Assembly: GCF_900232905.1 (NCBI RefSeq)
Contig: NZ_OCTQ01000006.1
Location: 36,589 to 100,588, forward strand
Reading direction: 5' to 3'
Length of the DNA: 64,000 nucleotides
Origin: Miniphocaeibacter massiliensis
GTDB lineage: Bacteria; Bacillota; Clostridia; Tissierellales; Peptoniphilaceae
Within the stretch, counting starts at the first letter, position 1. The number at the start of each line of letters is the position of its first letter. This document shows, piece after piece, positions 17,489 through 26,124 of the stretch. The notes beneath the pieces were generated by a model, which ran no database searches, was not told where the DNA came from, and worked only from the letters and a program-made list of their open reading frames with translations. A program made the translations under genes and the position numbers.

Positions 17489-17521
17489 AAAAGAAGTTAT
17501 CTTTTTAGGTAGCTTCTTTTT
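17489..17521. terminator. Bidirectional terminator between convergent genes
   Basis: A 13-bp A/T-rich stem with wobble pairs and a 6-base loop, flanked by an A run and a T run. It overlaps the 3' end of the minus-strand membrane gene. Confidence 0.75.
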
Positions 17522-17919
17522 TTTATAAAATAGATTATTAAAAATTCTAAATAATATGGAATTGAAAAAATGAAAGAATTGAAAAGGAGCCAAGGTTGTT
17601 CAGTTTTAGTATAGATAAGAAAAAATAATATATGAGTTTGTATAGTTAGAAAAATAATTATAAATTTAAGTGTAGATTTTTTGTAATTTACAAGTTTTTT
17701 ATTAATAAAAATAGAATAAAAAACAATATCAAAAATACCAAAAATATATAATAAGCTCATAAAAAAAACAAAATTATTTGGAAATGGAAATTCAGCAGTT
17801 TCATCTGGTGGATAGAGATTATCAGACAATATTATTGAGCCTATTATTATAAAATTAAATAATAAATAGCCTAAAGAAAATTTGACTACTGGATTTTTAA
17901 GCATAGTTTTAAGATTCAT
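17497..17919 (-). CDS. Four-helix small membrane protein, copy A
   Basis: 140 residues with about four transmembrane segments (roughly 13-33, 50-68, 82-104 and 110-132), a basic N-terminus (MNLKTMLKNP) and a basic C-terminus. It differs from the third copy at only about six positions. An AGGTGAT ribosome site precedes it. It is convergent with the DUF1906 gene. A role in immunity or superinfection exclusion is inferred. Confidence 0.7.
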   Translation of the reverse strand: MNLKTMLKNPVVKFSLGYLLFNFIIIGSIILSDNLYPPDETAEFPFPNNFVFFMSLLYIFGIFDIVFYSIFINKKLVNYKKSTLKFIIIFLTIQTHILFFLIYTKTEQPWLLFNSFIFSIPYYLEFLIIYFIKKRSYLKR

Positions 17920-17989
17920 GTTATCACCTAATGATATTGTAACACAGGTGTGTTTTAGGAGTAGAAAATAAGTTACCTTTTTAGGTAGT

Positions 17990-18397
17990 TTATTTTTTTC
18001 TAAAATAGACTATTAGAAATTCAGCATAGTAAAACAAAGATAATAAAAATGAATGTTTTAAAATTATAGCTGTTTTATTCATACTATTGATAAAATGAAA
18101 ATATGAATGCAAATATATAGCTAAAAAAACAATTATAAATTTTAAAATAGTCTTATCATAATTTATAAAAATTTTATTAATAAAAGCAAAAAAGAAAATT
18201 ATGTTAAAAAAACCTAAACTATATAGTATAGATATAATGAATAAAAAATCTGGACCAAGTAAATCTATACCTTGTGCATCTTCGGGGATAAGTATTATTT
18301 TTAGTAAGTATATTCCACCAAGGAATATAAAATTAAATAATAAATAGCTTAAAGAAAATTTTATTACTGGATTTTTAAGTATAGTTTTAAGATTCAT
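17990..18397 (-). CDS. Four-helix small membrane protein, divergent copy B
   Basis: 135 residues from the ATG at 18395-18397, chosen because AGGTGATGAC precedes it and the N-terminus MNLKTILKNP then matches both neighbours. The frame is open 50 codons further upstream, but that part runs through the neighbouring gene's 3' end. It shares the first 30 residues and the topology with copies A and A' and then diverges, including the loop after helix 1. Confidence 0.68.
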   Translation of the reverse strand: MNLKTILKNPVIKFSLSYLLFNFIFLGGIYLLKIILIPEDAQGIDLLGPDFLFIISILYSLGFFNIIFFFAFINKIFINYDKTILKFIIVFLAIYLHSYFHFINSMNKTAIILKHSFLLSLFYYAEFLIVYFRKK

Positions 18398-18442
18398 GTC
18401 ATCACCTAATGATATTGTAACACAGGTGTGTTTTGGAAGTAA

Positions 18443-18477
18443 AAAAGAAGTTATCTTTTTAGGTAGCTTCTTTTTTT
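18443..18477 (-). terminator. Terminator of copy A'
   Basis: Same A/T-rich hairpin as at 17489, with an A run that reads as a T run on the minus strand. Confidence 0.65.
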
Positions 18478-18873
18478 GATAAAATAGATTATTAAAAATT
18501 CTAAATAATATGGAATTGAAAAAATGAAAGAATTGAAAAGGAGCCAAGGTTGTTCAGTTTTAGTATAGATAAGAAAAAATAATATATGAGTTTGTATAGT
18601 TAGAAAAATAATTATAAATTTAAGTGTAGATTTTTTGTAATTTACAAGTTTTTTATTAATAAAAATAGAATAAAAAACGATATCAAAAATACCAAAAATA
18701 TATAATAAGCTCATAAAAAAAACAAAATTATTTGGAAATGGAAATTCAGAGGTTTTATCTGGTGGATAGAGATTATCAGACAATATTATTAAGCCTATTA
18801 TTATAAAATTAAATAATAAATAGCCTAAAGAAAATTTGATTATTGGATTTTTAAGTATAGTTTTAAGATTCAT
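18451..18873 (-). CDS. Four-helix small membrane protein, copy A'
   Basis: 140 residues, nearly identical to copy A. The ATG is preceded by AGGTGATGAC. All three genes read against the phage late genes and carry conserved upstream DNA, so each may have its own promoter. Recent duplication is clear because even noncoding flanks match. Confidence 0.7.
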   Translation of the reverse strand: MNLKTILKNPIIKFSLGYLLFNFIIIGLIILSDNLYPPDKTSEFPFPNNFVFFMSLLYIFGIFDIVFYSIFINKKLVNYKKSTLKFIIIFLTIQTHILFFLIYTKTEQPWLLFNSFIFSIPYYLEFLIIYFIKKRSYLKR

Positions 18874-18912
18874 GTCATCACCTAATGATATTGTAGCATA
18901 TGCTTGTAGTCT

Positions 18913-18940
18913 TTGGATGCAGGTATGAATATGATATAAT
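18913..18940 (+). promoter_or_regulatory. Promoter of the first lipoprotein moron
   Basis: TTGGAT (18913-18918), 16-bp spacer and the extended -10 TGATATAAT (18932-18940), 54 bp before the gene. Confidence 0.65.
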
Positions 18941-18993
18941 TTATCATATTGTGTATAATATACTAAATATATTTATATTTTTTAGGAGATTTT

Positions 18994-19632
18994 ATGAAAA
19001 AGAGATTATTAGTTTTTTTACTTCTACTATTAGTGTTTTTTACTGGTTGTGCAAGTAAGAAAGAAGAGGACAAGAAGATTGACATTAATGGTACTTGGGA
19101 AAGAGAAAAGACGTATATTTATTGGAACCTTGAGGACAAAGATTCTCTTGTAACTATAGAAGATGGAAAAGTTTTAGAGGCTGGAAATGTAGATGATGAT
19201 ACGGTGAAAATTCATTATAAACTGTCTTTGGCTTTGTACGGTAAAAAAATTAGTGTTAAAAATAATAATATTCAAAAAATTTCAGGACCAACTGTTGCTT
19301 TTAACGACTTAGAAAGTTATTTAGACGAGTACAACCTTAAATATGACAAGTTTATTACTGAAGAAGAAATAAAAAATTATATAAAACATTTTGGTTATGA
19401 GGTTGAAAATTTAGACAACTGTTACTACATTATAAATACTTTAGGTATGGCTAAGGGAATGGAAGAATATTTTACTGATGCAGACGGTAAACCAAGTAAA
19501 GATTTTAGACACAATATTCAAGGGATTTACTTATTTGTTGATGAAAAAACTATGTTGGTTATGGGAGCTGGAGACCTTAAAGGAGATATAGGACTGTCTT
19601 TAAATGTGTTTAAAAGAACAGAAGAAAAATAG
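18994..19632 (+). CDS. Phage-encoded lipoprotein (212 aa)
   Basis: Signal peptide MKKRLLVFLLLLLVFFTGC with lipobox FTGC, so Cys19 would be lipidated. A Lys/Asp-rich tether follows. The mature domain begins with an IDINGTWEREKTYIYWN-like strand of the kind seen in lipocalin-like lipoproteins and has a helical insert. It has its own promoter and terminator and behaves as a moron. It lacks the domains shared by the lipoproteins further downstream. Confidence 0.7.
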   Translation: MKKRLLVFLLLLLVFFTGCASKKEEDKKIDINGTWEREKTYIYWNLEDKDSLVTIEDGKVLEAGNVDDDTVKIHYKLSLALYGKKISVKNNNIQKISGPTVAFNDLESYLDEYNLKYDKFITEEEIKNYIKHFGYEVENLDNCYYIINTLGMAKGMEEYFTDADGKPSKDFRHNIQGIYLFVDEKTMLVMGAGDLKGDIGLSLNVFKRTEEK

Positions 19633-19637
19633 ATTAG

Positions 19638-19661
19638 ACAACTCGAAAGGGTTGTTTTTTT
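19638..19661 (+). terminator. Terminator after lipoprotein gene
   Basis: 7-bp stem ACAACTC/GGGTTGT with a GAAA tetraloop and a T run. Confidence 0.85.
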
Positions 19662-19810
19662 ATTTTGGAAGATAGAAGATATTAATTTTGAAATGGGAAT
19701 AACAAAATTAATATCTTGAAGTTACAAATAAATTTATAAACTATTGCATAAGAACTTTAGTTCGTATATACTATAGATACTTTTAAATCAAAAGAGAGGG
19801 AGGTTTTAAA

Positions 19811-20296
19811 ATGAAAATATATAATGTATTAGATATTGCAGCATATTTAATAAATTATGCTATTGATGAAGGAAATCCTATATCTAATTTGAAACTACAA
19901 AAATTACTATATTATATTCAAGGAGAATTTTATAAAGAAAAAGACCAACCTGCTTTTAAAGAAGATATACTTGCATGGGATTATGGTCCAGTTGTAAAAG
20001 AAGCTTATGATGAATATAAAATAAATATAAATAAAGATATAAAAAAAAGAGTAGAAGAGAAATTTGATATAGAAAGTTTTGATTATATTAATTTTAATCC
20101 AGAAGATATTATATGTAAAGAAGATGGAAAAATAATTAGAGAAATATACAATAGATATAAAGATTTTACAGCATTTGACTTAGTAGAAAAAACTCATAAT
20201 GAAGCTCCTTGGGAAAGTACTAAAAGAAGTGATATTATTGAAAAATGTAAAATAAGAGAATATTTTAAGGATGAAATATCGCTATGGGAGTATTAA
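19811..20296 (+). CDS. Panacea-domain antitoxin (PanA-like)
   Basis: 161 residues with the Panacea/SocA-like (DUF4065) pattern: VLDIAAYLINYA, SNLKLQKLLYYIQGE, ILAWDYGPVV and a final FTAFDLVEKTHNEAPW. This family is a promiscuous antitoxin platform that directly neutralises very different toxins. It overlaps the next gene by 13 bp, the classical toxin-antitoxin arrangement. Confidence 0.85.
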   Translation: MKIYNVLDIAAYLINYAIDEGNPISNLKLQKLLYYIQGEFYKEKDQPAFKEDILAWDYGPVVKEAYDEYKININKDIKKRVEEKFDIESFDYINFNPEDIICKEDGKIIREIYNRYKDFTAFDLVEKTHNEAPWESTKRSDIIEKCKIREYFKDEISLWEY

Positions 20297-21033
20297 TATA
20301 TAAAGAAGGAATTGGTGAGAAATTAAAACTTACAGATAGCGATGAATTTAGAGAAGACGAAGAGTATAAAAATCAATGTAAAAGAGAGATAATTTTATTT
20401 TATTGGGGTATAGATAAAATTAAGTATAAACATTATTACTCAGAGATATCTGATTTTGTTTATGAAGCTAAAAGTGAGAGTGTAGAATATTTAATAGAAT
20501 GGTTAGGAGAAATAAAGGATAAGAATGAACAGAAACTACAAGCATTAAATAAGTTATATGATCATTTAATATTAGAAAAAACAAGGAAAGAAAGAACAGA
20601 TAAAGAATTTCGTGAGTATGAAAAAAAGTTAATAATGGCAGAAAATAAACTGAAAGAAACTATTAGTAAAAATAAGATAGCTCAATCAGAAATAGAGAAT
20701 AAATACAAAAAAATAGAAAAAAATTTGGAGAAACATAGTATAGATGTTATAGGTGTAACAACCTTAATATTTACAGCATTTACAATAATCTCAGTTAATG
20801 CATCAATATTTGCAGGATCATATGAAAAATTTGAAACTATTTATAATGTTATAGGTGTAATGGCTGCTACTAATATTATATTAATAATTAGTGTATATAC
20901 TATATATAGCATAATGAGAAAAATTCATGGAGATATAGAAGAAAATAGACTTAAAAAGATATTGGATTTTTCAATATTTAGTTTAATTATGGTACTAATA
21001 ACAACTTATATACTATCTATTATTATTGGATAA
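20284..21033 (+). CDS. Membrane-acting toxin partner of Panacea antitoxin
   Basis: 249 residues: a cytoplasmic N-terminal half, a strong coiled coil (about 90-155) and three hydrophobic segments (about 158-178, 188-210 and 226-248). Panacea systems with transmembrane toxins are known to depolarise or damage the membrane, and this architecture fits that class. The sequence itself is not one I recognise. It could be an abortive-infection device carried by the prophage. Confidence 0.7.
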   Translation: MGVLIYKEGIGEKLKLTDSDEFREDEEYKNQCKREIILFYWGIDKIKYKHYYSEISDFVYEAKSESVEYLIEWLGEIKDKNEQKLQALNKLYDHLILEKTRKERTDKEFREYEKKLIMAENKLKETISKNKIAQSEIENKYKKIEKNLEKHSIDVIGVTTLIFTAFTIISVNASIFAGSYEKFETIYNVIGVMAATNIILIISVYTIYSIMRKIHGDIEENRLKKILDFSIFSLIMVLITTYILSIIIG

Positions 21034-21034
21034 A

Positions 21035-21062
21035 ACAACCTACAATGGTAGGTTGTTTTTTT
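21035..21062 (+). terminator. Terminator after the toxin-antitoxin pair
   Basis: Perfect 9-bp stem ACAACCTAC/GTAGGTTGT with a 4-base loop and a T run. Confidence 0.9.
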
Positions 21063-21065
21063 AAT

Positions 21066-21150
21066 GACCTAACACGACTTGAATATTTTGCAAGGCGATG
21101 TAGGTCAGATACAGCGAAGTCCAAATCTTTGATTTGGTTAACGAAGCTGT
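21066..21150. repeat. Hairpin array upstream of terL (two palindromes)
   Basis: First hairpin: GACCTA (21066) to TAGGTC (21106), with an inner CTTG/CAAG. Second: ACAGC (21111) to GCTGT (21150), with the core CAAATC-TTT-GATTTG. The same design recurs at four other moron junctions. Confidence 0.75.
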
Positions 21151-21175
21151 GAATTATAAAAGTGAGGTGATATGA

Positions 21176-22537
21176 ATGCATAATATTAAGAAGCGTAAGA
21201 CGTTGGATTTTATTTTTTCTGACAAGCACAAAAATTACATAAGAAATTGCAGGGGAAATACTTACAATATTGCTGAGGGTGCTGTTAGGGCGGGTAAGAC
21301 TGTTGACAATGTTTTTGCTTTTGCTAATGATATTATGCGGTCAAGTCAGCGTATTCACCTTGCTACTGGTTCTACTGTGGGTAATGCCAAGTTAAATATT
21401 GGTGATTGTAACGGTTTTGGTTTGGAGAGTATTTTTCGTGGACAATGTAACTGGAGCAAGTACAAGAACAACGAGGCTCTTATTATTAAGGGGGCTTCTA
21501 CTGGTTTCAAGGAAAAGATTGTGGTTTTTGCTGGTGGTGCTAAGGCTGACAGTTACAAGCGTATTAGGGGAAATACTTACGAGAAGGTTATTTCTACGGA
21601 AGTGAATTTACACCACAAGGATTCTATTAAGGAGATGATTGCTCGTACTTTGGTGTCTAAGGAGAGAAGGTTTTTTTGGGATTTAAACCCTGACCATCCT
21701 AAGCACTGGATTTATGAGGACTATATTGACAGGTTTTTGGATTTACAGAAACGTGGGGAGTTTCCTAGTGGTATTAATTATGAACATTTTACTATTAGGG
21801 ATAACAACACTTTGACTCCAGAGCGGGTTTTGGAGATTGAGTCGGAGTATGATTCTAATAGTATTTGGTATAAAAGGGATATTTTAGGTTTAAGGGTTAT
21901 TGCTGAAGGTCTTATTTACAGGTCTTTTGCTGATAGTCCTGACGATTTTACAGTTAGTGAATGTAACAATTTAATGTCTATTAATATTGGCGTGGATTTT
22001 GGCGGGGACAAGTCGAAACACGCTTTTGTTGCGTCTGGCATTACCAAGGGGTTTAGGAATTTGGTTGTTCTTGACAGTGTTCGTGTTGAACCTGGTTCTC
22101 CTGAGGATTTAAACAGGGATTTTATTGATTTTGTTAGAAAGATTTTAAATTGTTATGGGTTTATTTCTTCTATTAAGGCTGATAATGTTGAGTCTGTTTT
22201 GATTAGGGGAATGAATAACGCTTTGGCTCGTGAGGGGTTTAGGCTTGTTGTTGAACTTGCGAGAAAGTCTAGTGTTATTGGTAGGATTAGGGCGGTTAAT
22301 TCTTTAATTGCTCAAGGTAGATTTTTTGTTGTTAAGGGGTCGGACAGTTTGGTGGAGGCTTTGTGTATGGCGAGTTGGGATCCTAAAAGATTGGAGGATT
22401 CTAGGCTGGACGATTTTTCTTCTGATATTGATACTCTGGATGCTTTTGAGTATTCTTTTGAGGATTTTATTGGTAGGCTTTTACCTACTTCGGACGGTTT
22501 AGGCAATGAGATTAAGTTAAGAAATATTTTTGGATAG
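21176..22537 (+). CDS. terL: Terminase large subunit (PBSX type)
   Basis: 453 residues. The N-terminal ATPase has Walker A AEGAVRAGKT (about 33-42) and a Walker B-like hydrophobic strand with VISTEV (about 136-141). The C-terminal RNase-H-like nuclease starts at GVDFGGDKSKHAFV (about 266) with the metal-binding Asp, and later has SSIKADNVES. It cuts concatemers and powers DNA packaging. An overlapping upstream ATG at 21172 gives only two codons; the GAGGTGA site serves 21176. The portal gene follows 11 bp later. Confidence 0.93.
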   Translation: MHNIKKRKTLDFIFSDKHKNYIRNCRGNTYNIAEGAVRAGKTVDNVFAFANDIMRSSQRIHLATGSTVGNAKLNIGDCNGFGLESIFRGQCNWSKYKNNEALIIKGASTGFKEKIVVFAGGAKADSYKRIRGNTYEKVISTEVNLHHKDSIKEMIARTLVSKERRFFWDLNPDHPKHWIYEDYIDRFLDLQKRGEFPSGINYEHFTIRDNNTLTPERVLEIESEYDSNSIWYKRDILGLRVIAEGLIYRSFADSPDDFTVSECNNLMSINIGVDFGGDKSKHAFVASGITKGFRNLVVLDSVRVEPGSPEDLNRDFIDFVRKILNCYGFISSIKADNVESVLIRGMNNALAREGFRLVVELARKSSVIGRIRAVNSLIAQGRFFVVKGSDSLVEALCMASWDPKRLEDSRLDDFSSDIDTLDAFEYSFEDFIGRLLPTSDGLGNEIKLRNIFG

Positions 22538-22548
22538 AGGGTGAAGTT

Positions 22549-24150
22549 TTGTATAAAGTGAATGAATGGGAAAGAAATATGAATATTCCAAAGAGCTTGT
22601 TTACTAATGTGTATATTCCTGAGGGTAGTAACGAGCTTTTTTTATATTCTAATGTTGAGGATTTGTTAAGTAATACTAAGGATATTGAAACGTTTGTTGA
22701 GAGGTTTTTAAATGTTGAGGTTCCAAGGTTAAAGATTTTGGAAAGTTATGCTAATGGTAAGAATTACGGTATTATGCACAGGCTTTCGAGAAAGAACAGG
22801 GAAAGGGCAGATTATAGGGTTGCTCACAATTTTGGTGGTTATATTTCTAAGATTAACACTGGTTATTTGTTTGGTATTCCTGTTAAGGTTACTAACAAGA
22901 AGGTTGGCTCTTTGGAGGATGAGGAGAAAGACGGTAATATTAACGATGAAGAGGCTGATGTTTTAAAGGAGGTTTCTGAGGTTAATAATATTGACGAGTT
23001 AAATTCTTCTTTAGGGTACGACTGTTCTGTGTATGGCAGGGCTTTTGAACTGCATTATAGAAATGAAGATGACGAGGACAAAATTTCTAAGTCTTCTGTT
23101 TTTGAAACTTTTATGATTTATGACAATACTGTTGAAAGACGTCCTATTATGGCGGTTCGTTGTCCTAGGTATGTTAAGGACGAAAAGGAAATTATTAATA
23201 TTGAACTTTACACTAAGGACGCGGTTTACTATTGTAAGGAAACTACGACTGATAATGTTGAGGTTTTTATTGACGAGGAAAAGACTCAGGAAAATATTAG
23301 GGAAGAGATTCAAATTATCGACTGGTTTAATAATGAAACTAGGACTGGGGACTTTGAGGAAGTTTTAACTTTAATTGATTTGTATGATTTTGCACAGGCT
23401 GATACTGCTAATTATATGACTGATTTTAATGAGGCTCTTCTTGTTATTAGTGGGGACTTGGACAGTACTGGTCTTAAGTATGACAAGGACGCTAATATGT
23501 TAATTTTAAAGAGTGGTGTTTCTGTTGGCGGTGGCGGTAACAAGATTGACGCTAATTATATTTACAAACAGTATGATGTTGCTGGAACGGAAGCTTACAA
23601 GAAAAGGCTTGAAACGGATATTCACAAGTACACTTTAACTCCTTCTTTGGACGACGAGAGCTTTTCTCAGGTGGCAAGTGGTGAGGCTCAAAAGTACAAG
23701 CTTTGGGGTGTTGAGCAGTTAAGGTCTACTAAGGAGAGTTATTACAAGAAGGCTATTAAAAAGAGGTATGGTCTTATTAATGCTGTTAAGTCTAAGGTGA
23801 GTGAGTTTTTTGTTGACCCTAAGGATTTACAGATTGAGTTTACGGAGAATGTTCCTAAGGACTACTGGAGTGAGGTTAAGTCTTTTGTTGATTCTGGTGG
23901 TGAGCTTTCTAAGTCTACTTTAATTTCTCTACTTTCTTGGGTTGATGATGTTAAGGACGAGTTGGACAAGTTGGAGTTTGAGAAAAACGGTGAAGAGGAA
24001 GAACTTGTTGTCGAAGAAGTGAAAAATGAAGGTGAAGAAGTAGAAAATGTAGAGGTAAAGGCTAAAGAAGAGCCTATTAATAAGGAAGTAAAAGAGGAAA
24101 AGGCAGTGGATAATTCTAAGGATATTAAAAAAGAAAAGGTTAAAAAATAG
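22549..24150 (+). CDS. Phage portal protein (SPP1 gp6-like)
   Basis: 533 residues. The core follows the SPP1-type portal pattern: NYGIMHRLSRKNRERADYRVAHNF near 70-95, GYLFGIPVKV near 110 and a clip/stem region near 350-400. The last 70 residues are a Glu/Lys-rich unstructured tail. The start is TTG with a GAGGGTGA site; ATG at 22579 is possible. It forms the DNA channel at one capsid vertex. The scaffold gene, normally adjacent, is displaced by 8.7 kb. Confidence 0.9.
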   Translation: MYKVNEWERNMNIPKSLFTNVYIPEGSNELFLYSNVEDLLSNTKDIETFVERFLNVEVPRLKILESYANGKNYGIMHRLSRKNRERADYRVAHNFGGYISKINTGYLFGIPVKVTNKKVGSLEDEEKDGNINDEEADVLKEVSEVNNIDELNSSLGYDCSVYGRAFELHYRNEDDEDKISKSSVFETFMIYDNTVERRPIMAVRCPRYVKDEKEIINIELYTKDAVYYCKETTTDNVEVFIDEEKTQENIREEIQIIDWFNNETRTGDFEEVLTLIDLYDFAQADTANYMTDFNEALLVISGDLDSTGLKYDKDANMLILKSGVSVGGGGNKIDANYIYKQYDVAGTEAYKKRLETDIHKYTLTPSLDDESFSQVASGEAQKYKLWGVEQLRSTKESYYKKAIKKRYGLINAVKSKVSEFFVDPKDLQIEFTENVPKDYWSEVKSFVDSGGELSKSTLISLLSWVDDVKDELDKLEFEKNGEEEELVVEEVKNEGEEVENVEVKAKEEPINKEVKEEKAVDNSKDIKKEKVKK

Positions 24151-24226
24151 TTAAGACTGTAAAATAGTATTTATTTTAAAAAGGTATTTGGATATAATTA
24201 CTAGGAAGTAAAGTTTAGGAGGAAGC

Positions 24227-24520
24227 ATGGTTTTTTTAGCGATTTTAACTGGACTTTTAAGTCTTGGTAATTTTTACATTAATGCAAACTGGAATTTGTC
24301 AGAGAGTGCTGTTTTCTTAACTCTTATTGCTCAAGTTGTGTTAACTATTTTAACTATTTTTGCAGCTTTTGGCTACAAGGGTAGGCGAGAAGTAAATGGA
24401 TATAAGGGATATAAGATTTGGACTTTTAGGTTTGCTATTATTATGGTTTCGGTACTTGGAAACATTTGTGTTTTAGCGACTATAGGTCTAAACAAGTTTG
24501 GTATTATTAATATGTTTTAA
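24227..24520 (+). CDS. Small three-pass membrane protein
   Basis: 97 residues with AGGAGG upstream. Hydrophobic segments lie at about 1-17, 25-47 and 65-88, with a basic loop (YKGRREVNGYKGYK). It is the first gene of the portal-scaffold insertion. No family is recognised. Confidence 0.6.
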   Translation: MVFLAILTGLLSLGNFYINANWNLSESAVFLTLIAQVVLTILTIFAAFGYKGRREVNGYKGYKIWTFRFAIIMVSVLGNICVLATIGLNKFGIINMF

Positions 24521-24708
24521 AGAAGGGTTGGATTTATTTTCCGACCTTTTTTAGATATAAGTTAAAGGTTGTTTTAGAATTTAATATGATTTATGAAAAA
24601 ATACTTTTAAATAATAGTATAATTAGGTGCAGCGATGAGGTTAATAAATTATTTTTATGTTAGAATAAGCTGTTGAAGGTTATATTTTAATTTAAGCAGA
24701 GGTATTTT

Positions 24709-25197
24709 ATGGATATATATAAGGGGTTTTTAACGAAATTATTTAAGAAGATTTTAGTGCTAATTATTGTTGTGTTTTCTTATTTGTATGTTCCGTTTTT
24801 TCTTTTTACAGTAGCAACTATGTTAACTATTTATACTATTTGCAAATATATCTATATAATAAGGAAGGATAATTTAGTAGAGTGTAAGGTTGTTGGCTTG
24901 GAAAGTAAAGGTAGTTTGAGATATGGAAGGCAACATTACGCTTATGTAAAGAGAGAAGGAATCGACAAAGTTGACAAAATTTCTTTTAAGACTAGAAGAG
25001 GTGCTGTAAAATTTTATAATAACAAAGAGAATTTATTGTATTTTTATGCTGGTAAGAAGAGGGATTCAATTATACCTAAATGTAAAGTTTTAAGTGATAT
25101 TTTATTTTTGACTTTTATTATTATTCCATTACTAATTATTATAATGGTTATTACATTTTCTTATTCTGTAGGTAATATTGAGAAATTATTTTATTAA
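24709..25197 (+). CDS. Two-pass membrane protein with DUF3592-like loop
   Basis: 162 residues with an N-terminal hydrophobic stretch (about 11-45) and a C-terminal transmembrane segment (about 128-152). The soluble middle (VECKVVGLESKGSLRYGRQHYAYV) loosely resembles DUF3592-type beta domains. A TATAAT lies at 24618-24623. The 3' end overlaps the region before the next lipoprotein, so both may share a transcript. Confidence 0.6.
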   Translation: MDIYKGFLTKLFKKILVLIIVVFSYLYVPFFLFTVATMLTIYTICKYIYIIRKDNLVECKVVGLESKGSLRYGRQHYAYVKREGIDKVDKISFKTRRGAVKFYNNKENLLYFYAGKKRDSIIPKCKVLSDILFLTFIIIPLLIIIMVITFSYSVGNIEKLFY

Positions 25198-25207
25198 GGG
25201 AGTTTTT

Positions 25208-25999
25208 ATGAAGAAAAGATTGTTATTTTTAATATTTATGATGGTATTTGTGCTTTCTTTTTGTAATAAAGATGCTAAAAAACAAGGTACATCTAATAGT
25301 ACAGAGTCTAGGACTGAATCTTTGGAAAGTTACAAAAGAGAGTATACTGCTGCAAAAAACGACGAACTTTATGCAAAGTTTTTGGAGCTGAAAATAGATG
25401 AAATGAGCAAAGAAGATGTTGATAAAATTTTGGGTGTAAAACCAGAAGAATATGGTTATGATGAAGATACAGTTTATTTTACTTATGAATGGAATATAGA
25501 TGTAGGATTTAAGTACGACAAACTCTTTGAAAAGAACAAACTTTACAATCAAATTCAAGGAGAGGATATTTTTTCTAAAAAATTTGATGATTTAAAAGAG
25601 GGAATGTCTAAAGACGAAGTTGATGAAATATTGGGAAGAGAGGGAGAAGGTAGAAATTACAAATGGAGTATTACGGTTTGTTTTGATGCAAATGGAAAAT
25701 TATTCTATAAATCACAAGATGGTTTTCACCAGTATCCTAAAAATGATATTTCGAAAGAAAAGTTTGACAAAGTAGAGATTGGAATGACCAAAGAAGAAGT
25801 TGAAGGTATTTTAGGTGAAGGAGTTCTAGTTATTCAGGATTCTTACAGAGATAGTGAGTTAAAGGATAGTTCACATCATATTAGTAGTGGTTATGACTAT
25901 TATAGTAATGACGGTTCTAAAACTGAAGATAAACTTTACTATGGCCATGTTATTTATGGAGATGGAAAAGTTATAGATGTTAGTAATTTTATGGAATAG
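25208..25999 (+). CDS. Lipoprotein with three BLIP/SmpA-like repeats
   Basis: 263 residues from the ATG at 25208, which follows AAGGGAG and starts a proper signal peptide (MKKRLLFLIFMMVFVLSFC); an upstream in-frame start at 25178 would place codons before it. The lipobox is LSFC. Three repeats share the pattern (I/E)xMSKEDVDKILG at about residues 68, 128 and 193, as in BLIP/SmpA-OmlA-like protein-binding domains. The protein is probably displayed on the lysogen surface. Confidence 0.75.
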   Translation: MKKRLLFLIFMMVFVLSFCNKDAKKQGTSNSTESRTESLESYKREYTAAKNDELYAKFLELKIDEMSKEDVDKILGVKPEEYGYDEDTVYFTYEWNIDVGFKYDKLFEKNKLYNQIQGEDIFSKKFDDLKEGMSKDEVDEILGREGEGRNYKWSITVCFDANGKLFYKSQDGFHQYPKNDISKEKFDKVEIGMTKEEVEGILGEGVLVIQDSYRDSELKDSSHHISSGYDYYSNDGSKTEDKLYYGHVIYGDGKVIDVSNFME

Positions 26000-26023
26000 C
26001 TACCTTAAAGGGTAGCTTTTTTT
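25998..26023 (+). terminator. Terminator after BLIP-like lipoprotein
   Basis: 7-bp stem AGCTACC/GGTAGCT with a 6-base loop and a T run. Confidence 0.85.
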
Positions 26024-26081
26024 ATGAAAATTATTATTGAATATATATGTGAATTCTAAAGATGAAAATATTTTCCTGATA

Positions 26082-26090
26082 TGTTATATT
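26082..26090 (+). promoter_or_regulatory. Extended -10 of lipoprotein moron at 26125
   Basis: TGTTATATT, followed at once by a second TATAAT (26090-26095). The -35 is weak. Confidence 0.45.
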
Positions 26091-26124
26091 ATAATTGTAG
26101 AAAAAATATCGAGGAGGTTTACAT

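Larger units (their letters stand above)
17489..17941 (-). repeat. Duplicated membrane-protein unit, copy A
   Basis: This 453-bp unit recurs at 18443-18895 with only scattered differences. It includes terminator, gene and upstream sequence. Confidence 0.9.
18443..18895 (-). repeat. Duplicated membrane-protein unit, copy A'
   Basis: Second copy of the 453-bp unit at 17489-17941. The divergent paralogue B lies between the two. Confidence 0.9.

Noticed and set aside
18398..18547. N-terminal extension of membrane protein B
   Set aside because: These codons lie in the 3' part of copy A'. The real N-terminus MNLKT follows AGGTGATGAC.
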